NCBI GenBank assembly: GCA_028688475.1
Contig: JAQTYB010000010.1
Span: 1 to 40,188 of the forward strand
Direction of reading: 5' to 3'
Length of the DNA stretch: 40,188 bases
Source of the DNA: Elusimicrobiales bacterium
Lineage (GTDB): Bacteria > Elusimicrobiota > Elusimicrobia > Elusimicrobiales > Elusimicrobiaceae
Below the pieces are notes generated by a model, which did no database searches, was not told the origin of the DNA, and saw only the letters and a program-made list of their open reading frames with translations. A program made the translations under genes and the position numbers. Of the stretch, positions 25,243 to 35,089 are shown piece after piece. Numbering within the stretch: position 1 is the stretch's first letter; each line of letters starts with the position of its first letter.

Positions 25243-25755
25243 TTAAGGCAAATTGAGCGGCTTATATTTTTGGTTCGCGAACATCGGGTCATGCTGGATT
25301 CCGACCTTGCGGGCTTGTATGGGGTTACAACAGGAAGGCTTAATGAACAGGTCCGGCGCAATATTAAGCGGTTCCCGCCGGATTTTATGTTTCAGCTTAC
25401 GCGCGCGGAGTTTGAAATCTTGATATCGCAAAATGCGATATCAAGATGGGGCGGACGACGGCAACTGCCGCTGGTATTTACGCAGGAAGGCATTGCGATG
25501 CTTTCCAGCGTTCTAAACAGCGACCGTGCAATAGAAATGAATATCGCAATCATGCGGGCATTTGTGCAATTGAGAGAGATGATATCCACGCACAAGGACT
25601 TAACCCGTCGTCTTGATAATTTGGAAAAGCGCTATAACAAGCAATTCCGGGTAGTCTTTGACACTATCCGTGAACTTATGACCCCGCCGGAGCCGGACAA
25701 AGACTCCAAGCGGGTTGTTGGTTTCACTCCGGATATTGGCAAAGAGGTTCACTAA
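25216..25755 (+). CDS. ORF6N-domain (phage KilA-N-related) protein
   Basis: 179 residues with a strong GGGAGAAG ribosome site. The ORF6N DNA-binding domain is clear: IFLVREHRVMLDSDLAGLYG, RFPPDFMFQLT and VFTQEGIAMLSSVL. It is followed by a short coiled coil (LDNLEKRYNKQF). Such domains are common in phages and in mobile-element-associated bacterial genes. It is inserted between purQ and purF in the same orientation, ending three bases before the purF ATG, and is less GC-rich than its neighbours. A role in regulating the operon is conceivable but unproven; acquired cargo is more likely. Confidence 0.85.
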   Translation: MPVKYSLVPLRQIERLIFLVREHRVMLDSDLAGLYGVTTGRLNEQVRRNIKRFPPDFMFQLTRAEFEILISQNAISRWGGRRQLPLVFTQEGIAMLSSVLNSDRAIEMNIAIMRAFVQLREMISTHKDLTRRLDNLEKRYNKQFRVVFDTIRELMTPPEPDKDSKRVVGFTPDIGKEVH

Positions 25756-25758
25756 AAC

Positions 25759-27117
25759 ATGTGCGGAATATTCGCTATAACCAGTAACACCAAAAGCGCG
25801 CAGCTGGCGCATCTGGGGCTTTTTTCGCTCCAGCACCGCGGTCAGGAAAGCGCGGGCATCGCGGTGGACAACTGCGGCCTGCTGTCGGCCCATGTCGGGA
25901 TGGGACTGGTCTCGCAGGTGTTTACGGACCGGAACCTGTCTCAACTGCCGGGCGCCAACGCGGTGGGCCATGTGCGCTATTCCACGGCGGGGGGCAGCGC
26001 GGCCAAGAACGCGCAGCCGCTGCTTTGCTCGCATGTGCACGGGCAAATCGCGGTGGCGCACAACGGCAACATCACCAACGCCGACGTGCTGCGGCGCGAA
26101 CTGGAAAAAAAGGGCGCTATTTTTCAGTCCTCCGCCGACAGCGAAATAATAATACACCTCATGGCGCGCGAAAAAGGGCCTGTGGAAAACGCAATCATAA
26201 AAAGCCTGCCCAAACTTTGCGGCGCGTATTCCTTCATATTTCTGACGCCCGGCAAGGTTATCGGCGCGCGCGACCCGCTGGGTTTCAGGCCGCTGATACT
26301 GGGCAAACTCGGCAAGTCCTATATACTTACCTCCGAAACCCCCGCGCTTGAAACCATCGGCGGCAAGGCGGTGCGCGAAATAGAGCCGGGCGAGGTCGTT
26401 ATAATAGACAAAAACGGGGTGAAAAGCCTGCATCCGTTCAAAAAAACCGGCAAGACAGCCGCCTGCATTTTCGAGCGGATTTATTTCGCGCGCCCCGACT
26501 CAATCGTCGGCGGAAAAAGCATACAATCCTACCGCTACGACATGGGCCGCTGCCTCGCGCGCGAGATGAAGGGAATAAAGGCGGACATGGTGGTGCCGGT
26601 GCCGGACTCCGGCAACCATGCGGCTTTCGGTTTCGCAAAAGAGTCCGGCATACCGCTCAAAATGGCGTTGATGCGCAACCATTATATGGGCCGTTCCTTC
26701 ATCAATTTCACGCAGTCCATACGCGAGTTAACGGTGCGCCTGAAGCTGCTGCCCATAAAGGATTTGGTAAAAGGCAAGACGATGGTGCTGGTGGACGACT
26801 CGCTGGTGCGCGGCACCACCTCGCGCAAGATAACGCAAAGCCTGCGCCGCGCGGGCGCGAAAAAAATCTACCTGGCACTCTGCTCGCCCGCAATCGTTTC
26901 GCCCTGCTATTACGGGATAGACACTCCAACTAAAAAAGAGCTTATCGCCAACCGCATGACGCCCGAGGAAATCCGGCGCTATCTCGGGGTTGACGGGCTG
27001 CATTACCTCAGTCTCGACAGCCTGCTGCAAACCTCCTGCGGCGGACGCAGGGACGTTTTCTGCACCGCCTGCTTCACCGGCAAATATCCCGCAAGAAATC
27101 CGGATGTGGAAAAATGA
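25759..27117 (+). CDS. purF: Amidophosphoribosyltransferase
   Basis: 452 residues. This is the first committed step: PRPP and glutamine to phosphoribosylamine. MCGIFAI places the nucleophile Cys at position 2 with no propeptide, followed by the N-terminal nucleophile glutaminase domain (LFSLQHRGQESAGI). The phosphoribosyltransferase motif VLVDDSLVRGTTS is present. The C terminus has CSPAIVSPCYYGIDTP and a Cys-containing tail (DVFCTACFTG). It follows ORF6N by three bases and overlaps purD by four. Confidence 0.96.
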   Translation: MCGIFAITSNTKSAQLAHLGLFSLQHRGQESAGIAVDNCGLLSAHVGMGLVSQVFTDRNLSQLPGANAVGHVRYSTAGGSAAKNAQPLLCSHVHGQIAVAHNGNITNADVLRRELEKKGAIFQSSADSEIIIHLMAREKGPVENAIIKSLPKLCGAYSFIFLTPGKVIGARDPLGFRPLILGKLGKSYILTSETPALETIGGKAVREIEPGEVVIIDKNGVKSLHPFKKTGKTAACIFERIYFARPDSIVGGKSIQSYRYDMGRCLAREMKGIKADMVVPVPDSGNHAAFGFAKESGIPLKMALMRNHYMGRSFINFTQSIRELTVRLKLLPIKDLVKGKTMVLVDDSLVRGTTSRKITQSLRRAGAKKIYLALCSPAIVSPCYYGIDTPTKKELIANRMTPEEIRRYLGVDGLHYLSLDSLLQTSCGGRRDVFCTACFTGKYPARNPDVEK

Positions 27118-28376
27118 ACCTGCTTATCATCGGCTCCGGCGGGCGCGAGCACGCGCTGGCGTGGAAACTGGCGCAAAGCCCGCGCGTCGAAAAACTTTAC
27201 TGCGCGCCTTCCAGCGACGCTATTTCGCTGCTGGCGGAGCGCGTTGACTTAAATCCGGTGGATTTCGCCGGCATCGCCCGGTTTTGCGCCGCCAAAGCGG
27301 TTGACATAGTCGTGGTGGGGCCGGAGACGCCGCTGGCCGCCGGAATAGCCGACGGGCTTAAAAAGCGCGGCGTGCCGGTTTTCGGCCCGTCGCAGTCGGG
27401 CGCGCTGCTGGAGTCGTCCAAAAGCCGCGCCAAGGAATTCATGTTCCGCCACGGCATTCCCACGGCGAAGTCCGAAACTTTCACCAAGTCCGCAGAGGCA
27501 AAACGCGCCGTCAATTCGGCCTCGCTGCCCGTGGTGATAAAGGCGGACGGGCTGGCGGCGGGAAAAGGCGTCCGCGTCTGCGCCGCGCGCGGGGAAGCGC
27601 TGGAGGCCGTGGAAGACTTCATGGTGCGCCGCGTATTCGGGCAGGCGGGGCGCAAGGTGCTGGTGGAGGAGTTCATGACGGGGCGAGAAGTGTCCGCCAT
27701 GGCGTTTTGCGACGGGACAACCTGCGTTCCCATGCCTTTCGCCCGCGACCACAAGCGGCTGCTGGATTTGGACAAAGGCCCCAACACCGGCGGCATGGGC
27801 GTCTACTCGCCGCTGCCGGATGTTGACGCCACGCTCGCGGCGGATATTCAAACGCAGGTGTTCGACCGTTTCGTAAAAGGCATACGGGAAGAGGGCATTG
27901 ATTACCGCGGCGTAATCTACGCCGGGCTGATGATTACCGCTGCCGGCCCGAAGGTGGTGGAGTTCAACTGCCGTTTCGGCGACCCGGAGACGCAGGCCGT
28001 GCTGCCTTTGCTTGAAAGCGACCTCGCCGAAATCATAGCGGCCTGCGTGGAAGGCAGGCTGTCGCCGGAGCTGGTGCGGGTGTCGCATGGAGCCTGCGCC
28101 TGCGTGGTGCTGGCTTCTGCGGGATACCCCGAACTGCCTGAAAGCGGCAAACCCGTATTCGGCCTTGACAAGCTGGAGGGGCTGCGCGGCGTGACGGCGT
28201 TTCACGCGGGAACTAAAAAAACGCCGCCGGCCTGGATTACGTCGGGCGGGCGAGTGCTTGCGATAAGCGCCAAGGGGGCCGATTTGCCCGACGCTGTCAA
28301 CCGCGCCTACGACGCCGCCAGCCGAGTGCGCTTTGAGGGAATGCATTACCGGAGGGACATAGGGAAAACTTTATGA
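27114..28376 (+). CDS. purD: Phosphoribosylamine-glycine ligase (GAR synthetase)
   Basis: 420 residues, usual length. It joins glycine to phosphoribosylamine with ATP. IGSGGREHALAWKL opens the protein, VIKADGLAAGKGV lies in the ATP-grasp domain, and GPNTGGMGVYSPLP and EFNCRFGDPETQ mark the active site. ATGA overlaps link it to purF and purE. Confidence 0.96.
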   Translation: MNLLIIGSGGREHALAWKLAQSPRVEKLYCAPSSDAISLLAERVDLNPVDFAGIARFCAAKAVDIVVVGPETPLAAGIADGLKKRGVPVFGPSQSGALLESSKSRAKEFMFRHGIPTAKSETFTKSAEAKRAVNSASLPVVIKADGLAAGKGVRVCAARGEALEAVEDFMVRRVFGQAGRKVLVEEFMTGREVSAMAFCDGTTCVPMPFARDHKRLLDLDKGPNTGGMGVYSPLPDVDATLAADIQTQVFDRFVKGIREEGIDYRGVIYAGLMITAAGPKVVEFNCRFGDPETQAVLPLLESDLAEIIAACVEGRLSPELVRVSHGACACVVLASAGYPELPESGKPVFGLDKLEGLRGVTAFHAGTKKTPPAWITSGGRVLAISAKGADLPDAVNRAYDAASRVRFEGMHYRRDIGKTL

Positions 28377-28864
28377 AAAAACCTTTCATAGCCGTGCTGC
28401 TGGGAAGCGAATCGGACCTTGCGGTGATGAGCCGCGCCGTGGAGACGCTGGACTCGCTGGGCATAAGTTCCAGAACCGCCATAGCCTCGGCGCACCGCAC
28501 GCCGGAATTGCTGCGCGCCACCGTGGCCAAATTTGAAAAGGACGGCGCGCTGGCCTACATAGCCGGCGCGGGGATGGCGGCGCATCTGCCCGGCGTGGTG
28601 GCCAGCCTGACCATTAAGCCGGTCATCGGCGTGCCTATCAGCTCAAAACTTTTGGGGCTTGATTCGCTGCTTTCGATAGTGCAGATGCCGTCGGGCATTC
28701 CCGTGGCGACGGTGGCCATTGACGGCGCGGCGAATGCCGCGCTGCTGGCGGCGCAGATACTGGCCGTCTCGGACGCAAAGTTGGCCGCCAAGCTGGCCTC
28801 GCTGCGCAGGGAAACCGCGGCCAGGACGAGCCCCGCCAAATCCAAGCTATACGGAGGGCAGTGA
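28373..28864 (+). CDS. purE: N5-CAIR mutase (class I PurE)
   Basis: 163 residues. Class I motifs are GSESDL near the N terminus, [23 protein letters not shown] and [15 protein letters not shown]. It moves the carboxyl group of N5-CAIR to give CAIR. The usual GAGGAAHLPG is [10 protein letters not shown] here, one substitution in the active-site loop. No purK is in the window, so either it lies elsewhere or bicarbonate is used differently. Overlaps purD by four bases. Confidence 0.95.
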   Translation: MKKPFIAVLLGSESDLAVMSRAVETLDSLGISSRTAIASAHRTPELLRATVAKFEKDGALAYIAGAGMAAHLPGVVASLTIKPVIGVPISSKLLGLDSLLSIVQMPSGIPVATVAIDGAANAALLAAQILAVSDAKLAAKLASLRRETAARTSPAKSKLYGGQ

Positions 28865-29841
28865 TGGCGCTTACCTACAAAAAAGCCGGAGTGGATGTGG
28901 CCGCGGGCGACGCGCTGGTGGAGTATCTCCGCAAAAAAAATCCGGCCATAGGTGGCTTTGCGGGGCTTTGCCCGCTGGACGCCAAAGGCGGCGGCTGGAA
29001 CATCGTGGCCTGCACCGACGGCGTGGGCACGAAGCTCAAGCTGGCTTTCCTGCTGGATTTGCATCACACCGTCGGCATAGACCTGGTGGCGATGAACGTC
29101 AACGATTTGATTGTCTGCGGCGCGAAGCCGCTTTTTTTCCTGGACTATTACGCCACCGGCAAATTGGATTTGAAGACCTCGCGTCGTGTGCTGGACGGAA
29201 TACTGGAAGGTTGCCGCCAGGGCGAAATGTCGCTGCTGGGCGGCGAAACCGCCGAAATGCCCGGGTTCTACAAAGCGGGGGAATACGACCTGGCCGGTTT
29301 TGCCGTCGGCATCGTGCATGATTCGGAAATCGTGGACGGCTCTAAAATAAAACCGGGCGACGCGCTGCTGGGGCTGCCTTCCACGGGGTTTCACTCCAAC
29401 GGCTACTCGCTGGTGCGGAAGGTATATAAAGACAGCGAACTCGGAAAGCGCGCGAAGAGACTGATTGCGCCGACCAAAATTTATGTCAGGGAAATAGCCG
29501 CGCTGCGCGCAGCGCTCAAAAAAGCGGGGCATGACGCGCTGGGCATGGCGCATATCACGGGGGAAGGCATCCCCGGCAATGTGCCGCGTTTCCTGCCCAA
29601 AAACTGCGCCGCTAAAATAAACGCCGGCTCGTGGCGCATACCGCAGGTGATGCTGGACCTCCAGCGCGACGGGAAGGTTCCGTCCGCCGACATGTGGGCT
29701 ACCTTCAATATGGGGCTGGGCATGGTGGTATGCGTGCGCAGGGAAGCCGTCAAGGCCGCGCTCCGCGCCAATCCTAAAATCAGGGTCATAGGCGAAGTGG
29801 TGCGCGGCAAAAACAATGTCATGCTGGAGAACGCGCAATGA
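28864..29841 (+). CDS. purM: AIR synthetase (FGAM cyclo-ligase)
   Basis: 325 residues from the ATG at 28864; a GTG at 28861 overlapping the purE stop is also possible, with GGAGG just upstream serving either. It closes the imidazole ring of FGAM with [54 protein letters not shown] and [10 protein letters not shown] are diagnostic. The end overlaps the next gene by four bases. Confidence 0.96.
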   Translation: MALTYKKAGVDVAAGDALVEYLRKKNPAIGGFAGLCPLDAKGGGWNIVACTDGVGTKLKLAFLLDLHHTVGIDLVAMNVNDLIVCGAKPLFFLDYYATGKLDLKTSRRVLDGILEGCRQGEMSLLGGETAEMPGFYKAGEYDLAGFAVGIVHDSEIVDGSKIKPGDALLGLPSTGFHSNGYSLVRKVYKDSELGKRAKRLIAPTKIYVREIAALRAALKKAGHDALGMAHITGEGIPGNVPRFLPKNCAAKINAGSWRIPQVMLDLQRDGKVPSADMWATFNMGLGMVVCVRREAVKAALRANPKIRVIGEVVRGKNNVMLENAQ

Positions 29842-32012
29842 AACGGATAGCCGTTTTCGTATCCGGCGAAGGCACCAATTTTCAGGCGCTGCTCAACGCG
29901 CATAAAGCGGGGCGGCTCGGCGGGGAGATAACGCTGCTGGTGTCCAGCCGCGCCGGCGCGGGAGCGGTGGCGCGCGCCAAAAAAGCCGGCGTGCGGACCG
30001 AAATTGTCACCCTCAGGGATTTCGCCGGCTCGGCGGGGATGGACGCCAAACTCTGCGCGCTCTGCCGCGAGAACAAGATAGACCTCGTTTGCCTCGCCGG
30101 CTATATGCTCAAGCTCGGCCCGAAACTGCTCAAAGCGTACTCCGGAGCGATTTTGAACGTTCATCCGGCGCTGCTGCCGGCGTTCGGCGGCAAGGGAATG
30201 TACGGCATGAACGTGCACAGGGCCGTGCTGGAATCGGGCGCGAAAATAAGCGGCTGCACGGTGCATTTTGTCACCTCGGATTACGACTCCGGGCCGGTGG
30301 CGCTTCAGGAAACCGTCCCGGTTCTCGACGCCGATAGTCCCGAAACCCTCGCCGCCCGCGTGCTTGCCCGTGAACACCAGATTTTTCCAAAAGCCGTTGC
30401 CCTGTTCTGCGCCGGACGGTTGAAGCTGAAAGGCAGCCGCGTTGAAACGCTGCCGGAAAAAATCGAGCCCGGCAAAGTCAAACGCGCCTTGCTGTCGGTT
30501 TCCGACAAGGCCGGACTGGCGGAATTCGCCAGAGGCCTTTCGGATGTCGGCGTGGAAATAGTGAGCACCTCCGGCACGGCTAAATTTCTGGTTGAGGCGG
30601 GCGTGCCGGTGCGTCCGCTTGAAACGCTTACGGGGTTCCCTGAAATTCTGGGCGGGCGCGTGAAAACGCTGCACCCGATGGTGCACGGCGGCATTTTGCT
30701 GCGCCGTTCCGACCCGGCGCAGACCGCCGAAGCGGCGCGGTTCGGGCTTGAGCCGATAGACATGCTGGTGGTGAATCTGTACCCGTTCTCGCGCACGCTG
30801 GCGAAGCACAAATCCGCCTTTGAGCCGGAGGTCATCGAGGACATAGACATCGGCGGCGTGGCGCTCATCCGCGCGGGCTCCAAAAACCACGAAGACGTGG
30901 CCGTGCTGACCGAACCGGCGGATTATCCGGCGGCGCTTGAAGAGCTGCGCGCCAACGCCGGCGCGTTGTCGTCCGCCACGCGCCGCCGCCTCGCCGTGAA
31001 GGGATTTGCGCATACGGCGGCCTATGACGGCGCGATTGCGGCGGGACTTGCCGGCGCGGAGTCCGGCGGGGAATTCCCCGAGGCGGTTACCATCCCGCTG
31101 CGGCGCGTGCAGGCGATGCGCTACGGAGAAAATCCGCACCAGAAAGCCGCGCTTTATTCGCCCGATGGAAAACCGTCCTTCGAGCAGTTGCACGGAAAAG
31201 AGCTTTCTTTCAACAACATCCTGGATTCGGCGGGTTCATGGGACGCCGTGCTGGATTTTTCGGAACCGGCGGCGGTAATTTTCAAGCATGTGACGCCCTG
31301 CGGCGCCGCTGTGGGCTCCACGCTTGAGGAAGCCTTCGAGCGCGCCCGGGACTGCGACCCGCTGTCGGCTTTCGGCGGCGAAATCGCGGTGAATCGCAAA
31401 GTTACTCCCAAACTGGCGGAGATGATAAACTCGTTTTTCGCCGAGATAGTGACCGCGCCGGACTTCGACCCCGAGGCGCTGAAAATACTGACGCAAAAAA
31501 AGAACATCCGGCTGCTGCGGCGCAATCCGGCGCAAAAACGCGCGCTGGTTATCCGTTCCGCGGGAAGCGAGGTGTTATTGTCCGAGCCTGACGCTCAGAT
31601 TTCAGGCGGGGAATGGAAAAGCGCCGCCAAACGCGTCCCTTCGCCGGAGGAACTGCGCGCGCTGAAATTCGCGTGGACGGCGTGCAAGCATGTCCGCTCG
31701 AACGCGATAGTGCTGGTTGACGAATATCAGACCGTGGGAATCGGAGCCGGGCAGATGTCGCGCGTGGATGCCGTGAAACTGGCGGGGATGAAGCTGTCTC
31801 AGTATATGGAGCGCAAACCCAAGCCGCAAACGCTGGTGATGGCTTCCGACGCGTTCTTTCCGTTCCGCGACTCGGTAGACGAAGCCGCCAAACTGGGCGT
31901 TACGGCGATTGTGCAGCCGGGCGGCTCGCAGCGCGACGCAGAGTCCATACAGGCCGCCGACGAACGCGGCATCGCGATGCTATTCACCGGCATGCGCCAC
32001 TTCAGGCATTAA
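29838..32012 (+). CDS. purN-purH: PurN-PurH fusion: GAR and AICAR transformylase / IMP cyclohydrolase
   Basis: 724 residues carrying two enzymes normally made separately. Residues 1-~205 are a PurN-type GAR transformylase: N107 and H109 in [10 protein letters not shown] and D150 in DYDSGP match its catalytic residues. Residues ~214-724 are PurH: the MGS-like IMP cyclohydrolase domain starts at [14 protein letters not shown] and includes [16 protein letters not shown]; the AICAR transformylase follows with [20 protein letters not shown] and [10 protein letters not shown]. No stop or shift occurs at the junction. Both folate-dependent steps and the final ring closure to IMP are therefore on one chain. 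Last gene before the terminator. Confidence 0.95.
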   Translation: MKRIAVFVSGEGTNFQALLNAHKAGRLGGEITLLVSSRAGAGAVARAKKAGVRTEIVTLRDFAGSAGMDAKLCALCRENKIDLVCLAGYMLKLGPKLLKAYSGAILNVHPALLPAFGGKGMYGMNVHRAVLESGAKISGCTVHFVTSDYDSGPVALQETVPVLDADSPETLAARVLAREHQIFPKAVALFCAGRLKLKGSRVETLPEKIEPGKVKRALLSVSDKAGLAEFARGLSDVGVEIVSTSGTAKFLVEAGVPVRPLETLTGFPEILGGRVKTLHPMVHGGILLRRSDPAQTAEAARFGLEPIDMLVVNLYPFSRTLAKHKSAFEPEVIEDIDIGGVALIRAGSKNHEDVAVLTEPADYPAALEELRANAGALSSATRRRLAVKGFAHTAAYDGAIAAGLAGAESGGEFPEAVTIPLRRVQAMRYGENPHQKAALYSPDGKPSFEQLHGKELSFNNILDSAGSWDAVLDFSEPAAVIFKHVTPCGAAVGSTLEEAFERARDCDPLSAFGGEIAVNRKVTPKLAEMINSFFAEIVTAPDFDPEALKILTQKKNIRLLRRNPAQKRALVIRSAGSEVLLSEPDAQISGGEWKSAAKRVPSPEELRALKFAWTACKHVRSNAIVLVDEYQTVGIGAGQMSRVDAVKLAGMKLSQYMERKPKPQTLVMASDAFFPFRDSVDEAAKLGVTAIVQPGGSQRDAESIQAADERGIAMLFTGMRHFRH

Positions 32013-32060
32013 CCCTGAAATTGTGGCAGGGGTGCGGTATTCGGTAGAAAACCGGTTCAT

Positions 32061-32117
32061 ATCCTAAACGCAAAAAGGCGCTTGCGGACCTGCAAGCGCC
32101 TTTTTTGTGTTTAGGAT
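32061..32117. terminator. Strong bidirectional terminator after the purine operon
   Basis: The GC-rich stem GGCGCTTGC (32077-32085) and GCAAGCGCC (32092-32100) around GGACCT is followed by six T and preceded by five A, so it works in either direction. Outer arms ATCCTAAAC (32061-32069) and GTTTAGGAT (32109-32117) extend the inverted repeat. It serves the + operon and the convergent - gene at 32183. Confidence 0.9.
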
Positions 32118-32182
32118 ATTGCGCACTTTACTGCCTGGTACGGACGACAAACTGATAATTCCTGGTCAAAGATGACAGTTCG

Positions 32183-32896
32183 TTACCAAGGGCAATAAGT
32201 TCCGTAACACCGGCCGCTGCCCCAATGACATCCCGCATTATACAGGCATTCGTTAGGAGTGGAACCGGAGCAGTAATACTCCTGCGGACATTGTCCCTTG
32301 TTATTGCGTGTTTCGAGGGCTGGTGCTCCAGCGGGTTGAATAGTACCGCTCACGCATCCGTAGGAGCTGTCCCATGCGCATTCGTTATGGGCGTTGCAGA
32401 ATTCCTCGGATCTATGATATTGCCAACAGAAGTCTCCCTTCTCCTGCGAGGCGGGGGTGCCGGACGCGGATTTGCTGGTCTGTCCCGTGGCGCGGTTCAA
32501 CATTTTTTCGAGAGCCAGCGCTCTGGCGCGGACAAATTTGGCTTTTGAAATAGCCGCCTCAACCTTGCACTCGGAACCTGTCTCGGGCTTGGAGCATGCT
32601 GCATCCATAGCGTCGAAAGCTTCGCTGCGGTGGGCAAGCCAGCTTTGCTGTTGCCGTTCCAGCGAGTTCTGTCCCTGAGGATTAAGGACCTTCATAAGTT
32701 TCTGAAATGTTTCATTGATAGCCTTGTCCCAGTTGCCTTCAGCCTCCGTGGCGCACTCTATCATTTGCGGGTTGGACTGCGCGTTTTTCATGCAGATTTT
32801 ATAGGCTTCATCGGCAGTGTCGCGCAAGGAAGGGGCCGCTTTCGCGCCCGCCGCCAGCAACACGCATGCCGCTGCCGCAAGTATTGTCTTTTTCAT
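32183..32896 (-). CDS. Exported DUF1311/LprI-like protein with Cys-rich tail
   Basis: 237 residues with AAAGGAGCGTG before the ATG. A signal peptide is evident (MKKTILAAAACVLLAAGAKA). Residues ~25-130 match the DUF1311/LprI pattern: MIECATEAEGNWDKAINETF and LERQQQSWLAHRSEAFD. Some members inhibit lysozyme. After a Ser/Thr-rich linker come two similar Cys motifs, EFCNAHNECAWDSSYGCV and NECLYNAGCHWGSGRCYG, probably disulphide-bonded in the periplasm. The tail is unusual for the family. It is monocistronic and convergent with the purine operon. Confidence 0.75.
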   Translation of the reverse strand: MKKTILAAAACVLLAAGAKAAPSLRDTADEAYKICMKNAQSNPQMIECATEAEGNWDKAINETFQKLMKVLNPQGQNSLERQQQSWLAHRSEAFDAMDAACSKPETGSECKVEAAISKAKFVRARALALEKMLNRATGQTSKSASGTPASQEKGDFCWQYHRSEEFCNAHNECAWDSSYGCVSGTIQPAGAPALETRNNKGQCPQEYYCSGSTPNECLYNAGCHWGSGRCYGTYCPW

Positions 32897-32963
32897 TTCA
32901 CGCTCCTTTGATATTTACGATTTCCGACAGGGCTGACGTCCGAACTTGTCAGCTTCCAGCATT

Positions 32964-33009
32964 GCCCTATGCGAATAGTTTAGCGCAAACCGCAGGTTTC
33001 ACATAGGGC
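32964..33009. repeat. Small inverted repeat upstream of the DUF1311 gene
   Basis: GCCCTATG (32964-32971) and CATAGGGC (33002-33009) are 30 bases apart in the 229-base spacer before the DUF1311-like gene. A related CCTATG occurs near 33045. It could be a regulator site or chance; no promoter is clear. Confidence 0.3.
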
Positions 33010-33125
33010 CGAACGGGCCATTTTTGCGCAGGCTTTGGACCTATGCTGTTGTGGGACTTTAGGGCAGAATGGCGCGTGGAGGCGCGGGCAAATCGCGCGA
33101 ATCCGCGGACAGCCGCGCCTTCCGG

Positions 33126-33623
33126 TCAGTTTCCCGTGCCGGCGGGCGGTTCGTAGCCTTCCATCAAATCCAGATAGCGTTTATACCACGGCGCCATTTC
33201 CTGATAGGTGTGCCACACGTCGCTGAGTTTGAAAGCCAGCAGAATATAGCTGACATAGCCGTTGTAGCTTTCAAAGCCACGGGCTATCATGGAAAGCCGG
33301 TCCTCTTCCTGTCTTGTCATGCCGGGCTCGCTCTCGATGAACTCGTAGAGTTCGCGCTGCCAGTCGAAACGGCGCACCTTGGTGTATATCAGCGGCACAA
33401 ACAGCGATTTTGCGGTCTTTAGAAAACCGCGGTGCCCGTCGTGCGAGCCGTCCCATTCCATTATGGCGGCGGGCTCTTCGAGCGGCTCACCGGTTTCGTC
33501 GGTTTCCAGCTCTCCGGTCCAGAGCATCTCCAGGTTGTCGCAGTGGTAATTTCGCAAGCCGAGGTTCGAGATGGTTTTTTCTATTTCGGTAGCGGTTGCG
33601 CACAGCGTGTCTGTTGCCGTCAT
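33126..33623 (-). CDS. Small uncharacterised cytoplasmic protein
   Basis: 165 residues that I cannot assign. It is acidic, without signal peptide or membrane segment, and contains GLRNYHCDNLEMLWTGELE, a KVRRFDWQRELYEFIESEP helix and an aromatic C-terminal region (YVSYILLAFKLSDVWHTYQE). Its start overlaps the ybeY stop by four bases, so it is the last gene of the leftward ybeY/phoH string and is likely translated with it. Confidence 0.65.
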   Translation of the reverse strand: MTATDTLCATATEIEKTISNLGLRNYHCDNLEMLWTGELETDETGEPLEEPAAIMEWDGSHDGHRGFLKTAKSLFVPLIYTKVRRFDWQRELYEFIESEPGMTRQEEDRLSMIARGFESYNGYVSYILLAFKLSDVWHTYQEMAPWYKRYLDLMEGYEPPAGTGN

Positions 33624-34054
33624 AAATTCTCCTGAAATCCGAGTTTTGCCGCTATCTTGTCGGCGGCGAGGTGCATTTTCCGGCGCTGCGCGGCGTCTGC
33701 GTCGTGCATTCCCGACAGATGCAGCGCGCCGTGCGCGGCCAGCAGCAAAAGTTCTTTTTTCAGGCTGTGGCCAAGCCGCTTTGCCTGATTTGCCGCCACT
33801 TCCGCGCAGACATAAATATCGCCCAGCGCGCCGTACGCGGGGTACGAAAACGCTATCACGTCGGTAAGCCGGTTGCGGGACAAAAACCGCCGGTTTAGCC
33901 GTCGTATCTCCGGCTTGTCCGTGAAAATTACGCTGAGCTCTTCGCCGCGTACGTTTGCGCGTCCCAGCGCCAGCCGCACCGCGCGCGTTAACAGGGCTGA
34001 GGATGGTTTTTGCGCGGCGGGAACTTTCGCCTGCCAGAAAACATTCACTCTCAC
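33620..34054 (-). CDS. ybeY: Endoribonuclease YbeY
   Basis: 144 residues. YbeY is a metal-dependent RNase of rRNA maturation and ribosome quality control. The [11 protein letters not shown] stretch gives metal ligands H108 and H112. The canonical motif ends GYDH, whereas here it ends GMHD, so the third ligand His (H117) and the Asp (D118) are swapped. The upstream [13 protein letters not shown] and [10 protein letters not shown] strands are typical. It overlaps phoH by four bases, a very common ybeY neighbour. Confidence 0.9.
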   Translation of the reverse strand: MRVNVFWQAKVPAAQKPSSALLTRAVRLALGRANVRGEELSVIFTDKPEIRRLNRRFLSRNRLTDVIAFSYPAYGALGDIYVCAEVAANQAKRLGHSLKKELLLLAAHGALHLSGMHDADAAQRRKMHLAADKIAAKLGFQENL

Positions 34055-35076
34055 TGTTTTTGACCCTTTCCTTCGTACGTCTCGTAGGCGAGCACTATGT
34101 CTTTTACCAGCGGGTGGCGCACCACGTCCTCGTGCTGGAAAGCTATGAATTTCACCGCCGGAGTCTTTTTGAGCACGCTCATCGCGTGCACCAGCCCGCT
34201 CTGCGCTTTTTCCTTGAGGTCTATCTGCGTGATGTCGCCGGTGATGACCATTTTCGAGTTGAGGCCCATGCGGGTGAGGAACATTTTCATCTGCTCCGGC
34301 ACGGTATTTTGCGCCTCGTCGAGTATTATGAAGGCGTTTTCCAGCGTGCGGCCGCGCATGTAGGCGAGCGGCACGATTTCCACGATATTGTCCGCGCGCC
34401 AGGCGCGCATCCGCTCGGGGCCGAGCATGGCGTAAAAAGCGTCATAGAGCGGGCGCAGGTAGGGGTGGACCTTCTCGTAGAGGTCTCCGGGCAGGAATCC
34501 CAGCTTCTCGCCCGCTTCCACTATCGGGCGGGTGAGTATTATCCTGTCCACGAGGTTAAGCTCCAGCGCGCGCAGCGCCGCCGCCACGGCGAGGAAAGTT
34601 TTTCCGGTGCCGGCGGGGCCCACGGCCACCGTCAGGTCGTGGTCGAAAATCGCCGAGACATATTCCTGCTGGCGCGCCGAGCGCGGCCCCACCGGCGCCG
34701 CATGTTCAGGGCGGTAGAGGATGCCGCCGACCGGAGTGTTTTTTGAGTTCTTGCAGGACGCGCGCGGCCTGAGCGCGGAAATTTCCTCCTGCCGCCAGCC
34801 GTTCGCCTCCGCGCGGCTTTCGCCGGAGACCGGCGCTGCGCCGGCTTGCGCTGACTCCGCCAGAAGCGCGCGTATTTTGGCGAGCGCTTTGTCCACCCGC
34901 GAGACGGAGCCCCGCACCGAAAGCGCCACGCCTTCGCCTTCGGGGTCGTGGCGGACGAAAATCGCCACGCGCAGCTCGCGTTCGAGCTGGCGCAGCCGGC
35001 GGTCCTGAACGCCCAAAACCTTCAGCGCTTCGCCGCCGGTTTCAAGCCTCAGTTTTTTCGTCACCATGCCACTCAT
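34051..35076 (-). CDS. phoH: PhoH-family ATPase
   Basis: 341 residues. The N-terminal ~75 residues are a KH-like RNA-binding region. The ATPase has Walker A GPAGTGKT (153-160), [20 protein letters not shown] and Walker [11 protein letters not shown]. PhoH proteins are linked to RNA metabolism with YbeY, which follows it with a four-base overlap. An Ala/Ser-rich linker of ~40 residues precedes the ATPase. Confidence 0.93.
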   Translation of the reverse strand: MSGMVTKKLRLETGGEALKVLGVQDRRLRQLERELRVAIFVRHDPEGEGVALSVRGSVSRVDKALAKIRALLAESAQAGAAPVSGESRAEANGWRQEEISALRPRASCKNSKNTPVGGILYRPEHAAPVGPRSARQQEYVSAIFDHDLTVAVGPAGTGKTFLAVAAALRALELNLVDRIILTRPIVEAGEKLGFLPGDLYEKVHPYLRPLYDAFYAMLGPERMRAWRADNIVEIVPLAYMRGRTLENAFIILDEAQNTVPEQMKMFLTRMGLNSKMVITGDITQIDLKEKAQSGLVHAMSVLKKTPAVKFIAFQHEDVVRHPLVKDIVLAYETYEGKGQKQ

Positions 35077-35089
35077 CGCGCAGGCGCAA

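Noticed and set aside
28555..29838. 427-codon open frame on the - strand
   Set aside because: Antisense shadow of purE and purM without ribosome site or motifs.
29481..31193. 570-codon open frame on the - strand
   Set aside because: It lies opposite purM and the purN-purH fusion; long antisense frames are expected in GC-rich genes, and its translation is Arg/His-rich with no motif.
33104..33117. Terminator after the leftward ybeY string (CGCGG/CCGCG stem)
   Set aside because: The stem is short and no T tract follows on the - strand; GC-rich sequence gives such stems by chance.
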